Shown: positions 27,501 to 35,711, counted from the first letter of the stretch. The stretch: DNA of 64,000 nucleotides from an uncultured Verrucomicrobiota bacterium (GCA_903953565.1 CAJBKE010000055.1:1-64000), one strand, 5' to 3'. Notes: generated from the sequence alone by a model not told the origin. Translations and numbers: made by a program.

Positions 27501-27815
27501 ACGTATCCAAGTTGACGGCGACCACCCCCACTCTCCCCAGCGGGCCCAGTCCAAATCCACCTCGGACGCCTGCAACTGCGTCCCGCCCGGACGCGTCAAG
27601 GCCACGCCGGTCAGGCGGATGGGTTCAAAAAACCGGGCCCGGACCCCACCCAAAGTTGCGGTGTAGCCGGAGCGCTCGGCCGCCCAGGGCAGGGCGCGAC
27701 CGGCGAGCGCGGAGAGAACGGGCCCATGAGTCAACCAGCCAAGGCCAAGGGCAATGACGAGTCCTCCGAACAGAAGGACGCGGGGATTTGAAGCAGGTTT
27801 AGACTCCCGATTCAT
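24504..27815 (-). CDS. TamB/AsmA-like translocation and assembly module protein
   Basis: 1103 residues. An N-terminal signal anchor (VLLFGGLVIALGLGWLTHG, about 13-31) is followed by a long beta-rich body of repeated short strands, as in AsmA/TamB (DUF490) proteins that span the periplasm as lipid-carrying beta grooves. The end has the TamB-like SSAPPLTTGQMVLLL segment. In E. coli TamB works with TamA in outer-membrane assembly and phospholipid transport. No BamA/TamA homologue is adjacent. Position in the family is by architecture; exact orthology is unproven. Confidence 0.75.
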   Translation of the reverse strand: MNRESKPASNPRVLLFGGLVIALGLGWLTHGPVLSALAGRALPWAAERSGYTATLGGVRARFFEPIRLTGVALTRPGGTQLQASEVDLDWARWGEWGWSPSTWIRRVEVRGLSGQVAPAVAAPEAKESTAATGSVPVPGFTRIVEVKDGNLSFAGHGWKIDLLGLDLRLDAGGTGALRIREAQARAGQLEKKFTDLSGVTAWRDGVAYFADLSLDRNVVIDALTVVLAGPSAVTLEARAGGGYVYADISGSGAATKAAVNALNLSLAGIAEFAGVEGDMEGTLGLAKLTFNGDPGEPLSSQTSLRLEAKDFAWRKNAVEDLAAGLSIAGRRIRLNECHLRQKANDVKLRGTLTLPPASADWREAPFEFDVDADVGNLRALTGLFGAPWNELSGGLRVEGRGSGKASDGEGWLKVRGWDLSARGIPAGSMQADMKLEGRDLKLTGLEAQSGPDFARGGGQLTLGDPVSYQGRLELRVREVSRYLARIGRFAPDWAREGGVLLFWDGDGSATAHSGVTTVELVRFTGDLNPVPVNGKLSASYSPGNIYVSRFLLDRGPLSLSSTVYFGEKGLTVPDMQMFSGRSRLLRGELFLPLSLPAVLARQPWEQTLLKEGQVYASVRSDNLDLESLVELFGQETTLRGKADLKLDASGPWDNALIDGKLSINGLRAAFPSLKIPDAQASLGLQVKDRRGAVDGRLRPDGGEEIKWQADLPLLGTNAEGGWTLIDQVKPWSALLEVPPTDLARFAPVFAGAVFDRGMVSGKVQWTGTSAAPQAEGAIEWKNGRISFPDPWLPMEDVETRIGFSADQAVFEETRGRMGEGTFGLAGKIIFSDWRNPRWEGQFRGANLSLYADENLLLKAAPDLAANGTEESGEIKGTLGLEGSAVRRALAVTPQLLPAAPETTPDTVPPAATRPAAWTLDLKLTSAAPIPVGADGASGSLVPDLYLQGTVQEPLLMGTIHADKLEVTWPSGAKLAAAGRVHFTAAKPWIPVLDLAGAGEAGAYDIRAGVFGPLDEKKLLLSSAPPLTTGQMVLLLTAGASPAPAASPDMIPPTAEQKMNTEPSWLDLDKVRGLLGWGTQTPSEGETAEWSLGREAAGYEWGWR

Positions 27816-28070
27816 GGCAGTTAGGGGAAAGACGCGCCCCGAACATTTACCCCTGAAAAGTTGCAGCCCTCCTCACCGAGTGGCGAGAAGGGCTGCTGTT
27901 CCCCCCAGAACAATCTTTACTAAAGATATGAGTAAAGTAACACGCCCCCCGTGATGTGCAAGGGAAAAAATGAAGAATATTGCGGAGGCTGGAGACTGTT
28001 TGTTGAAGGCTATGCATTGCAATGACTTACGAAGTGTTACAATTCCGTGACGTGACCGAAAATCTCCGAA
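27816..28070. other. 255-base intergenic region between tamB-like and tauE-like genes
   Basis: A noncoding stretch, clearly more A/T-rich than its neighbours. It has a hairpin with AGCCCT and AGGGCT arms near 27865-27893, an imperfect repeat TTTACT...AGTAAA near 27911-27932, and a 10-base palindrome CATTGCAATG near 28015-28024. Promoters for the tamB-like gene are expected here, but I could not assign them. No small gene is evident. Confidence 0.4.
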
Positions 28071-28436
28071 TTATTTCACGAGCAGCATTCGAATCCCTAC
28101 TACAATCATCAAGATTGCGAAAATGCGGCTGAGAAAGTCGTTGGAAAGATGCTTGAGCCAATCCGTGGCCAGCCAAGTGGTGACCACGGCGCCGAGCATG
28201 ACAGGCCACACGATCTGCCATTTGATCAGCGAGGCGGATTGGTATTTGTACGTGGCGACGAGCGAGACGGAAATGATGACCGCGAGCGAGGTGGCCACCG
28301 CGGATTTCTGATCCAGGGCCATGAGGAAGACAAAGGCGGGGACCATGATGAGTCCGCCACCCACCCCGCAGAGCGCGGCAAGGACACCGGTCAGCGCGCC
28401 GATGCCGATGCCGAGCAAGATTTGAGCGGTTGTCAT
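28071..28436 (-). CDS. Short TauE/SafE-family membrane protein
   Basis: 121 residues from the ATG at 28436. It begins GALTGVLAALCGVGGGLIMVPAF, the glycine-rich signature of the TauE/SafE family of sulfite/sulfonate exporters, and has about four membrane segments. Full family members have two such halves (about 250 residues), so this is a half-size form, which is also known in bacteria and may dimerise. Its ATG overlaps the NUDIX stop. Confidence 0.85.
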   Translation of the reverse strand: MTTAQILLGIGIGALTGVLAALCGVGGGLIMVPAFVFLMALDQKSAVATSLAVIISVSLVATYKYQSASLIKWQIVWPVMLGAVVTTWLATDWLKHLSNDFLSRIFAILMIVVGIRMLLVK

Positions 28437-28930
28437 GATGCCGGCAACTCCTCCTCGAGCCATTCCATGCGGTGCGCGAGCATGGTGTCGCTGTCGAACT
28501 CGAAGAACCCGCGAAAACTCCGGCCCGCGAGCACACCCGGCAACCAGTGCTGATCGTCGGCCCACATGCGATCGAACGGAATTTCATCCTGCCGCACCCA
28601 GAGCGGCACGGCCTCCTCGGTTTCGACCGGCTCGCCCTCGCAGCCGTCGGCCACGAAGACCGTGCAGTGCAGCGAGTAGCCGTCGGCGAATTGGAAATGC
28701 AGCTCGCCGCGCTTTTGCGGATCGAGCGGTGTGACACAAAGTTCTTCCTGCACCTCGCGCACCGCGGCCTGGACGGCGGTTTCACCCGGTTCGAGACGTC
28801 CGCCCGGACCATTGATCTTGCCCGCGCCGAGTCCGCGCTTTTTATGGATGAGAAGGACTTCGGGGCCACGGACGACGAAGCAAAGATTGGCGCGTTCGCG
28901 CGGCTGCCATGTGGACCAATCGGTGGTCAT
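28433..28930 (-). CDS. NUDIX hydrolase, probable 8-oxo-dGTP diphosphatase
   Basis: 165 residues from the ATG at 28930. The Nudix box is G-RLEPG-E-TAVQAAV-REVQEEL (about 43-65). The preceding GAGKINGPGG resembles MTH1-type enzymes, which suggests cleaning of oxidised purine nucleotides; this would complement mutY at 4.2 kb. DRMWADDQHWLP and FRGFFEFDSD are also typical of that group. The function is inferred. Middle gene of a three-gene minus-strand operon. Confidence 0.88.
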   Translation of the reverse strand: MTTDWSTWQPRERANLCFVVRGPEVLLIHKKRGLGAGKINGPGGRLEPGETAVQAAVREVQEELCVTPLDPQKRGELHFQFADGYSLHCTVFVADGCEGEPVETEEAVPLWVRQDEIPFDRMWADDQHWLPGVLAGRSFRGFFEFDSDTMLAHRMEWLEEELPAS

Positions 28931-28947
28931 GGGAGAAGAACGCAGGG

Positions 28948-29406
28948 CTATTTGGTTTTGTCCCGCAACGGGACAACGAGGACTGGACAGGGCGTGCGCT
29001 TGAGCACTCCCGTCACGACACTGCCGGTGAACAAATGGTAGAGCGCACCGTGACCGTGCGAGCCCATGACGAGGAGATTGGCGCCGTGTTCGGCCGCCGC
29101 GGAGAGAATTTCGTCGGCGGGCAAACCGAAGCGCACGGCAGACTCGCATTTCGCGCCGCGTGACTCGACTTGTTTGGCCAGTTCCTTGAGACGTTCGCCC
29201 TCGATGCGCTGCTCGGCTTCGAGATCCTGACCGATACGCAAGCGCATCATTTCCGGGTCGGTCTCGAAGCCGGCCACCTCGGCCGCCGGTTCAATGACAT
29301 GAAGGAGCACCAGAGATGCTCCCCGTATTTTCGCCTCCTCCTCGGCGGCGGTGATCAACCGCCCCTGAGCATCGCTGAAATCCACCGGCACCAGCACCTT
29401 TTTCAT
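28948..29406 (-). CDS. Universal stress protein (UspA family)
   Basis: 152 residues from the ATG at 29406. It starts MKKVLVPVDFSDAQ and has the nucleotide-binding end motif MGSHGHGALYHLFTGSVV followed by PCPVLVVP, so an ATP-binding type is likely. It is first in the operon with NUDIX and TauE-like genes (17 bases to the next start), which suggests a shared role under stress. Confidence 0.93.
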   Translation of the reverse strand: MKKVLVPVDFSDAQGRLITAAEEEAKIRGASLVLLHVIEPAAEVAGFETDPEMMRLRIGQDLEAEQRIEGERLKELAKQVESRGAKCESAVRFGLPADEILSAAAEHGANLLVMGSHGHGALYHLFTGSVVTGVLKRTPCPVLVVPLRDKTK

Positions 29407-29504
29407 GGAGACATCATCCGCCTGCCGCCGCCCGCGGGCCAGCGCGAAATGGGGTCGGCCTCCCATGGACACCGGCGGCGGTTTGTGGCAGGGTGGGACA
29501 TCTT

Positions 29505-30335
29505 ATGCGGGTTGCCTTTTACAGTGCCCTGATGGTCCTCTCGGCCATCCCGCTTCGAGCGGAGACGCCGGCCGAAATCTTGCAGGACGAATTTGCCCGC
29601 GAGGAGCTGGGGGTGAACGAGTTGACCGCGCCGTCCATCCAGCGCCTCTTCACCGAACTCGAGGTTTTCAAACCGGTGCCGATTGATCTGTTGGCTGCGA
29701 CCGATTTCGACCGCACCTACAACAACCGCTTCCAGACCTCGCTCAATTTCGGCTCGCTCATCTGCGATGGTTTCTTCGCCGTGGTCGCGGAACAAAAAGG
29801 CATCATCCAAAACGTCGGACGCGCCCTCCTCCGCCAGGCCAAAAGCCTCGCCGTGGGACAGCGCCTCTCCACCCGCGCGAACAGCCTCCTCGAACTCGGC
29901 ATGCGCGGCGACTGGCCCGGACTCAAACTCGAACTGATCAAAACACAGACCGACGTGGAAGAAGCCATGGTCGAATTGCGCGACGAAGAAATGGCGCACA
30001 TGATCAGTCTTGGCGGATGGCTGCGCGGCTTCGAGATCGGGTGCGTTGTCACGGCGGAGGACTACAGTCCGCAACGCGCCGCCGGATTGATGAAACCCGA
30101 CGTGATGGACTACTTCCTCGACCGCCTCTCGACGCTCAATCCTCGGCTGAAAAACACCGAACTGGTCACCGCCATCACCTCGCGCCTCGAAACCATCCGC
30201 AAAATCGCCGGCGATGCGGCGGACCGCGCGCCGTCCAAATCCGAGGTCGACCAAATGCGCGATCTCGCCGTCGAGATCAACACGATCATGTCCGCCCGCG
30301 TCGACTTGGACGGGCGGATCGTGAAGAAAGATTGA
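29505..30335 (+). CDS. Exported protein of unknown function
   Basis: 276 residues from the ATG at 29505, preceded by GGTGGGA as a likely ribosome binding site; GTG 29493 would add four residues. A signal peptide is visible (VAFYSALMVLSAIPLRA, cleavage near residue 19). The mature part is acidic and mostly helical (LLRQAKSLAVGQRLSTRANSLLELGMRG). I recognise no domain. It diverges from the usp operon and precedes the DUF885 gene after 38 bases. Confidence 0.7.
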   Translation: MRVAFYSALMVLSAIPLRAETPAEILQDEFAREELGVNELTAPSIQRLFTELEVFKPVPIDLLAATDFDRTYNNRFQTSLNFGSLICDGFFAVVAEQKGIIQNVGRALLRQAKSLAVGQRLSTRANSLLELGMRGDWPGLKLELIKTQTDVEEAMVELRDEEMAHMISLGGWLRGFEIGCVVTAEDYSPQRAAGLMKPDVMDYFLDRLSTLNPRLKNTELVTAITSRLETIRKIAGDAADRAPSKSEVDQMRDLAVEINTIMSARVDLDGRIVKKD

Positions 30336-30373
30336 TTCACCGCGGCACCTCACGCCGCGCTTCTGGCCGAACC

Positions 30374-31990
30374 GTGACCATCTTCCGTCCTCCACCGAAC
30401 AGCAGTGCTCAGCAACTGCACGCTGCGGCGGAGAAGTTTTTCCGCGCCGCATGGGAGATCGCTCCGCAGGATGCCGCGGGACTCGGACTGCGCGAATACC
30501 GCGGAAGACTCGGGCAGAATGCCCCCGACACCCACCGACGCCGCATCCGCCTGCTCGAGGAGACGCTGCCACTGATCGAAGCCCTTCCGTCCGGCCAGGG
30601 TGACGATTGGACCGATCGCCGCGCTTTTCTCGCCTACCTGCGCACCACGCTGTTTTTCGAGCGCGACCATCCGCGCTGGCAGATTGACCCGCAGACGCAC
30701 AGCGGCACAGCGGTCAACGCCGTGTTTCATCTCCTCGTGCGCCACGCGGACGACCTGCGCGCGGTCACTCCCGACATTCTCTCGCTGCTGGCCGGTATCC
30801 CACGTTTTCTCGAGGAAGGGCGCGCGTGCCTGCGTTGCCCGGTTCCCCTTTGGACCAAGCTCGCGGTGCGTTCGAGCACGCATGCGGCCACTTTTCTCGA
30901 GCAGACCTCGGCGCAAATCGTGCCGCTGGCCAAGTCCCCTGCCCGCGCCCGGCGGCTTTTCGCCGAGGCCGCCGCGGCCTTTCGCACCTACGCCCGACAC
31001 CTCGGGAAAATCACCGTTGGTGCGGCCAACGGATTTGCCGTCGGCCGCGCGAACTTTGAATTCCTCCTGCGTGAGCGCATGGGCACCGATGCCAGTGCGG
31101 CGGAATTGCTGGCCGAAGGCCATCGGCTGGTCGCCTCGGTCTCGGCCGAACTGAAATCCGAAGCGGCCAAATTCGGACGGCGCCCCGCGCACGAAATTCT
31201 CGAGCGCCTGCGCAATGAATGGCAACCATCGGCCGGAGAGTTGCTCCCCGAATACCGCGAAGTCACCGGCAGCATCAAAAAGCAGCTCGCGAAGGCCGGT
31301 CTGGTCAGCTTGCCCCGCGGGGAGAAATTGAAGGTTGTTCCTGTCCCCGAATTCCTGCGCGAACAATTCCCGACCGCTGCCTACAGCGCACCCGGACCCT
31401 TCGACGCGGACCAAACCGGCATTTTTTGGGTCAATGATCTCTCTCAGCAGGCGAAGAACGACGCGGATCGATGTGCCGAGATCGCGCAGCACTTCGGCTT
31501 GGAACTGACCTGCGCACACGAGGCTTATCCGGGGCACCACCTGCAATTCATCGTGCAGAACCGCCATCCGAGCCGGCTGCGCCGCATGTTCTCGCACGCC
31601 ATTTTCTACGAAGGCTGGACGCTGTGGTGCGAAAAACTCTGCATCGAGAAAAAGATCTACCGCGCGCCGCACGCGCGGCTCATCCAATTGCACGATGCCC
31701 TTTGGCGGGCCCACCGCATTCTCGTCGATATCGGACTCCATACCGGCGGCATGTCCCACGCCGCGGCAACCAAACACATGATGGAACACGTCGGCTTCAC
31801 CCGGGCCCGCGCCGCGGCCGACGTGAATTGGTATACCGCCGCGCCGACCGTGCCGATGAGCTACCTGCTCGGACGCGAGAAAGTGGCCGCGCTCTTCGCC
31901 GCGCACCGAGGCTCGCTGCGACAATTCAACGACCGGCTGCTCTCGCACGGCGCCGTGCCGTTCGCGTGGTTTTCCCCACCACGCTTGTAG
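30374..31990 (+). CDS. DUF885 family protein, probable zinc peptidase-like
   Basis: 538 residues from the GTG at 30374 (TIFRPPPNSSAQQLH). The central signature is CAHEAYPGHHLQ, an HExxH-like zinc motif of the DUF885 family, followed by the downstream glutamate region FYEGWTLWCEKL. A few members of this family behave as metallopeptidases, but most are uncharacterised. No signal peptide is seen. Start is uncertain because upstream sequence in this frame is open but lacks protein-like composition. Confidence 0.82.
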   Translation: MTIFRPPPNSSAQQLHAAAEKFFRAAWEIAPQDAAGLGLREYRGRLGQNAPDTHRRRIRLLEETLPLIEALPSGQGDDWTDRRAFLAYLRTTLFFERDHPRWQIDPQTHSGTAVNAVFHLLVRHADDLRAVTPDILSLLAGIPRFLEEGRACLRCPVPLWTKLAVRSSTHAATFLEQTSAQIVPLAKSPARARRLFAEAAAAFRTYARHLGKITVGAANGFAVGRANFEFLLRERMGTDASAAELLAEGHRLVASVSAELKSEAAKFGRRPAHEILERLRNEWQPSAGELLPEYREVTGSIKKQLAKAGLVSLPRGEKLKVVPVPEFLREQFPTAAYSAPGPFDADQTGIFWVNDLSQQAKNDADRCAEIAQHFGLELTCAHEAYPGHHLQFIVQNRHPSRLRRMFSHAIFYEGWTLWCEKLCIEKKIYRAPHARLIQLHDALWRAHRILVDIGLHTGGMSHAAATKHMMEHVGFTRARAAADVNWYTAAPTVPMSYLLGREKVAALFAAHRGSLRQFNDRLLSHGAVPFAWFSPPRL

Positions 31991-32007
31991 CGACGCTACA
32001 GTTTTTG
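31985..32007 (+). terminator. Intrinsic terminator after the DUF885 gene
   Basis: TGTAGCG and CGCTACA separated by one base form a stem, followed by GTTTTTG. The stop codon TAG of the DUF885 gene lies in its left arm. It begins with the same TGTAGCG as the repeat elements elsewhere. Confidence 0.55.
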
Positions 32008-33930
32008 TTCCGCCGGCGAAGGGCCGAAACAATTCAGGTAAGTATACCCCTCGAGAGCCTTTTCATAGGAGTCGAGGAGGCGCATACCTTCGGTCGGCTT
32101 GAGGCGGTCCTTTTTGATCGCGGAGTCAACCTGCACTTTCATGCGGCGGGTCAGTTCGCTTTTTTCCCATTGGGTCAGCGCGAGGACATTGCCGATGGTG
32201 TTTCCGCCGATGATTTCTTCGATGTAGTAACCGCTCTCTTCGTCCTCATCCAAAAAGATGTGCATCTCGTTGACGCGGCCGAAAAGGTTGTGCATGTCGC
32301 CCATGATGTCCTGATAGGCACCGGCGAGGAAAAATCCGAGGTAGTAGGGCTTGCCTTCTTCCGGACGGTGCACGGGCAAGGTCGGCTTTACGTCCTGCAG
32401 ATCGATGAATCGTGCCACCTTGCCGTCGGAATCACACGTGATGTCGACCAGCGTGGCCTGGCGATCCGGCGCCTCCGCGAGACGGTGGAGCGGCATGACC
32501 GGGAAAAGCTGTCCGAGCGCCCAGTGATCGAGAAGCGACTGGAAGACGGAAAAATTGCACATGACCTGATCGCCGAGGGAAATTTCCAGATCTTTGACTT
32601 CCTCGGGCACATAGCGGACGCCGCGGAAAAGCTCGACCACCTTGGCGGCGATGCGCCAGTAGACGGTTTCGATTTTGGCCTTGGCCGGCAGGTCGAGGAG
32701 ACCGAGGGAAAACATCGAATCGGCTTTTTCGCGGATCTCCTGCGCATCATGCAGGCTCTCGAGGCGGTGCTTGCTGCCGAGGGACTGGTAGATCGCGATG
32801 ATGTCGCGCACCACGGCGGGATCGGACTCGGCGGCGGTCACTTCGGGTCCGCGCGAAACTTTCTCGATCGCGCCGAAGGCTTCGACCACGAGCACGGAAT
32901 GGTGCGCGGCGATGGCGCGTCCGCTTTCGCTGACCAGCACCGGATGCGCCACCTTTTCTTCATCACAGACTTCCTGCACGGCGCCAACGACGTCGCGGGT
33001 GTATTCGTGGAGCGAATAGTTGACCGAGCTGTCGAAAGTGGTGCGCGACCCGTCGTAGTCGATGCCGAGTCCGCCTCCGACATCGAGGTAGCCGAGTTCG
33101 TGACCGAGTTTCTGCAGCTTGGCATAGAACCGCGCGGCCTCGCGCACGGCGCGTTTGATCGTGCCGATGTCGGGAATCTGCGATCCGACGTGGAAATGGA
33201 CAAGCTTGAGGCAATGGGCCATGCCCTCGCGGCGGAGCAATTCGCTCGCCCCGACCAGTTCCGCGGTGGACAGGCCGAACTTGGCGTCCTCGCCGCCGCT
33301 CGTCGCCCACTTGCCGGCGCCTTTGGTGGCGAGGCGCACGCGCACGCCGATCCAAGGTTCGACATCCATCTGCTTGGCCACGGTGAGGACCTGCGTGAGT
33401 TCCTCGATTTTTTCCACGACCATGACCAGGCGCTTGCCGAGCTTGCGACCGAGCATGGCATTGCGCACGTAATCGGCGTCCTTGTAGCCATTGCAAATGA
33501 TGAGACTTTCCAGGTCATCGTGAATGGAGAGCGCGGCGAGCAACTCGGGCTTGCTGCCGGCTTCGAGGCCGAAATGGAATTCCGCCCCGGCATCGACCAC
33601 TTCCTCCACGACTTCGCGAAGCTGGTTCACTTTGATCGGGAAGACGCCGCGGTAGACGTTTTTGTATCCGGCTTCGGCGATAGCCTCGGCGAAAGCGCGG
33701 TTGACCGTCTGGACGCGGTGACGGAGCAAATCCTGGAAACGAAGGGTGAGCGGAAAAGCCAAGCCGCGCTCGCGTGCTTCGCGCACGAGTTCCATCATGT
33801 CGATCTCGCGCGCCGCATCGCCATCCGGCCGCACCGCGACGTGCCCTTGACCGTTGACGGTGAAATACGGGGAGCCCCAACGCTCCACATTGTAGAGCGC
33901 GACAGCCGAGGAAACGTCCCAATCTTTCAT
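31996..33930 (-). CDS. speA: Biosynthetic arginine decarboxylase
   Basis: 644 residues, the length of the SpeA type. The ATG at 33930 gives MKDWDVSSAVALYNVERWGSPYF, the usual start. The PLP lysine is K100 in VFPIKVNQ. GGGLGIDYDG binds phosphate, and the second active-site motif DITCDSDGK carries the catalytic cysteine. The enzyme turns arginine to agmatine, the start of the alternative putrescine route. No agmatine deiminase or ureohydrolase is adjacent. Confidence 0.96.
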   Translation of the reverse strand: MKDWDVSSAVALYNVERWGSPYFTVNGQGHVAVRPDGDAAREIDMMELVREARERGLAFPLTLRFQDLLRHRVQTVNRAFAEAIAEAGYKNVYRGVFPIKVNQLREVVEEVVDAGAEFHFGLEAGSKPELLAALSIHDDLESLIICNGYKDADYVRNAMLGRKLGKRLVMVVEKIEELTQVLTVAKQMDVEPWIGVRVRLATKGAGKWATSGGEDAKFGLSTAELVGASELLRREGMAHCLKLVHFHVGSQIPDIGTIKRAVREAARFYAKLQKLGHELGYLDVGGGLGIDYDGSRTTFDSSVNYSLHEYTRDVVGAVQEVCDEEKVAHPVLVSESGRAIAAHHSVLVVEAFGAIEKVSRGPEVTAAESDPAVVRDIIAIYQSLGSKHRLESLHDAQEIREKADSMFSLGLLDLPAKAKIETVYWRIAAKVVELFRGVRYVPEEVKDLEISLGDQVMCNFSVFQSLLDHWALGQLFPVMPLHRLAEAPDRQATLVDITCDSDGKVARFIDLQDVKPTLPVHRPEEGKPYYLGFFLAGAYQDIMGDMHNLFGRVNEMHIFLDEDEESGYYIEEIIGGNTIGNVLALTQWEKSELTRRMKVQVDSAIKKDRLKPTEGMRLLDSYEKALEGYTYLNCFGPSPAEQKL

Positions 33931-34033
33931 ATTTCGCGAGCGCGCTAATAGGGCCGCGCGGCGCGGAGTGCAACCGGAAATCTGCAGGAATTTTGCTTTG
34001 GCCCGGATCGGCCTCCCCGGGCAGACTGGTTTC

Positions 34034-34438
34034 ATGGACCAAAACCCCTTGCCGCGCATCGAGCACGAGGTGCCGGTCATGTTCTTCGACACGGACTGCG
34101 GCGGGGTCATCCACAACCTCGCTTACCTGCGCTTTGTCGAGACAGCGCGCACGATCATGGCCGCGCAAATGGGCATGCGCCTGCCCGAGATGGCAGAGGA
34201 AGGACTCTATCCGGTCGTCCTGCGCACCGAGATCGACTACCTTTCACCCGGCAAGTTCGGCGATCGCATTATCGTTCGCGGCGGGGTCAGCGAGGTCGGC
34301 CGCGTGCGCTTCTGGGTGGAGTTCGAGGTGGTTCGGGTCGACGACGGAACCATCCTGACCAAAAGCCGCCAATCTCTCGCTCTCATCCGCATGCCCAGCG
34401 CCAAGGCGGAGCGTTTACCGCGGGAATGGTTCGAGTAA
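34034..34438 (+). CDS. YbgC/4HBT-family acyl-CoA thioesterase
   Basis: 134 residues from the ATG at 34034. The hot-dog fold signature is PVMFFDTDCGGVIHNLAYLRFVE, with the catalytic Asp in DTDCGG. Members hydrolyse short or medium acyl-CoA or hydroxybenzoyl-CoA thioesters; a tol-pal context, typical of YbgC, is absent. Divergent from speA (103 bases between starts). Confidence 0.88.
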   Translation: MDQNPLPRIEHEVPVMFFDTDCGGVIHNLAYLRFVETARTIMAAQMGMRLPEMAEEGLYPVVLRTEIDYLSPGKFGDRIIVRGGVSEVGRVRFWVEFEVVRVDDGTILTKSRQSLALIRMPSAKAERLPREWFE

Positions 34439-34481
34439 TCCCCTCGCCGGGAAACGGTGAGGCGAAAGTCCGGGGCGCGGA

Positions 34482-35063
34482 CTACGCCCCAGCCCGCAGC
34501 GAGCGCGCCACGGCGCCCAGCGCCAAGGTCAATTTTTCCCGCACACCGGGGGCAAAGCCGCGTTTTTCGTGAAGCACGAGGAGTTGCAGGGCGTCGCAAC
34601 GCAGCAAACTGGCATTTCCGACTTCCAGATGCAGCGTGATCCCGCGCGGCTCGCCCCAACCCGCCTCCCGCGCGTCGATCGCCCGGTCCATCGCGCCGGA
34701 TGCCGCGTCGAGCAACTCGGTTTGCTTGAGATCAAGGGGAATACTCCAAGCGGCAAGCACTTCGCGCCGTCGGGAAACCAGACAGCCCTCGATCCCTGGC
34801 AAACTGCAGCACAAGCGCGGCACGTCGGCCGCCGTGATCTGCTCCTCGGTATGGAAAATCTCCTGCAAAACCTTGTCCGACCGCAAACCGACCGTGCTCC
34901 AAGCCGTCCCGGCGCGCTCCATGCGGGGCAATCCGGAAAGTATCTTCTCGCGCAGGCCGGCGGGCGCACCGACCTCTTCCGCGCCGCCGGGCCAGACCTC
35001 ATGCTCCCACAGCACGTGCAGCGGATGCTTGCCTTTGGGGCGCAGAGCCAGAGCTTTCGTCAT
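34482..35063 (-). CDS. Uncharacterised protein, possible roadblock/LC7-like fold
   Basis: 193 residues. LCCSLPGIEGCLVSRRREVLAAW resembles the strand-turn-strand of roadblock/LC7 domains that serve small GTPases, and LLRCDALQLLVLHEK could be the last strand. This is a weak resemblance and should be read as a guess. No signal peptide or membrane segment. Coding on this strand is preferred over the 186-codon antisense frame because its residues fit a folded protein. Confidence 0.55.
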   Translation of the reverse strand: MTKALALRPKGKHPLHVLWEHEVWPGGAEEVGAPAGLREKILSGLPRMERAGTAWSTVGLRSDKVLQEIFHTEEQITAADVPRLCCSLPGIEGCLVSRRREVLAAWSIPLDLKQTELLDAASGAMDRAIDAREAGWGEPRGITLHLEVGNASLLRCDALQLLVLHEKRGFAPGVREKLTLALGAVARSLRAGA

Positions 35064-35125
35064 GCCGGCAGCAAAACCGCTTCGCTTTACCTTTGCAATC
35101 CGTCGCTGCTCGCTAAATTGAAATC

Positions 35126-35299
35126 ATGACCCGTTTTTTGCTTCCGATTCTCATCGGCGCGACGGTCGGCGCTGCCCTGGGTTACTTCGGTCAATGCACC
35201 TCCGGCACCTGCCCTCTCACCGCCACATGGTGGCGCGGGGCGATCTTCGGCGCGCTCTTCGGTCTCGTTGTTGCCTGGCCCCCATCCTCTGTCTCGTGA
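35126..35299 (+). CDS. DUF6132-like small membrane protein
   Basis: A 57-residue gene from ATG 35126 to TGA 35299. Two hydrophobic stretches (LLPILIGATVGAALGYF and GAIFGALFGLVVAW) flank QCTSGTCPLTA, the C-x4-C motif typical of DUF6132/YtxH-like proteins of Bacteroidota and Verrucomicrobiota. These are often near rhodanese or thioredoxin-like genes; the function is unknown. Its stop overlaps the GTG of the following gene. Confidence 0.75.
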   Translation: MTRFLLPILIGATVGAALGYFGQCTSGTCPLTATWWRGAIFGALFGLVVAWPPSSVS

Positions 35300-35568
35300 A
35301 GACCATCACCATCACCGAGGCGAAAAAGCACCTCGGCGCCTGCCTGAAGGACGCCGTGGACGGAGCCAATATCGGCATCATTTGCGGATCACGCATCGTG
35401 GCCCTGCGTCCCGTGGAGGTGACATCGATGGACTTAGACGAGGTGGGCGATGCCGACACCGACAAGCTGACCGCCGAGCAAAAAGACCGCCTCTACGCCC
35501 GACTGAAAAAGGAGCGCAAGGACGCCAAGCGACGGCGGAAGGAACTGCTCGGCAGCGTCGAACCGTAA
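35296..35568 (+). CDS. Orphan Phd/YefM-like antitoxin homologue
   Basis: 90 residues from the GTG at 35296, overlapping the upstream stop by four bases. KTITITEAKKHLGACLKDAVDGANIGIICGSRIVALRPVEV matches the Phd/YefM N-terminal domain. The rest is a highly charged tail (YARLKKERKDAKRRRKELL). No toxin follows; a repeat element begins 7 bases after the stop. It may regulate another locus or be a remnant. Confidence 0.7.
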   Translation: MKTITITEAKKHLGACLKDAVDGANIGIICGSRIVALRPVEVTSMDLDEVGDADTDKLTAEQKDRLYARLKKERKDAKRRRKELLGSVEP

Positions 35569-35575
35569 CGCATTC

Positions 35576-35641
35576 GGTGGATCGCGCCGTCCCGGCGCGA
35601 GCATTCTGTTCTCCTATCGCGATGGGACATCGCGATCCACC
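35576..35641. repeat. Palindromic repeat family A copy
   Basis: GGTGGATCGCGCCGTCCCGG followed by CGCGA, then a variable segment, then TATCGCGATGGGACATCGCG and ATCCACC. Outer arms GGTGGATCGCG and CGCGATCCACC are perfect complements, enclosing two inner hairpins. Confidence 0.85.
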
Positions 35642-35695
35642 GGATCCTCTGTGCCGCCGCTCCATTTCTTGACCGCTTGCGAAGCCTCGAGAATA

Positions 35696-35711
35696 CTGGA
35701 CATATGTCCAG
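35696..35711. promoter_or_regulatory. Perfect palindrome over the lexA start codon (candidate LexA box)
   Basis: CTGGACATATGTCCAG is a perfect 16-base palindrome whose centre contains the ATG of lexA (35704). The core TGGAC-N4-GTCCA has the same spacing as the TGTTC-N4-GAACA motif that I recall being reported for Verrucomicrobia LexA. Autorepression through this site is inferred. No Shine-Dalgarno is obvious upstream. Confidence 0.6.

Noticed and set aside
31471-33948. 825-codon plus-strand ORF opposite speA
   Set aside because: Runs out of frame through the DUF885 gene and then antisense to speA; no recognisable domain.
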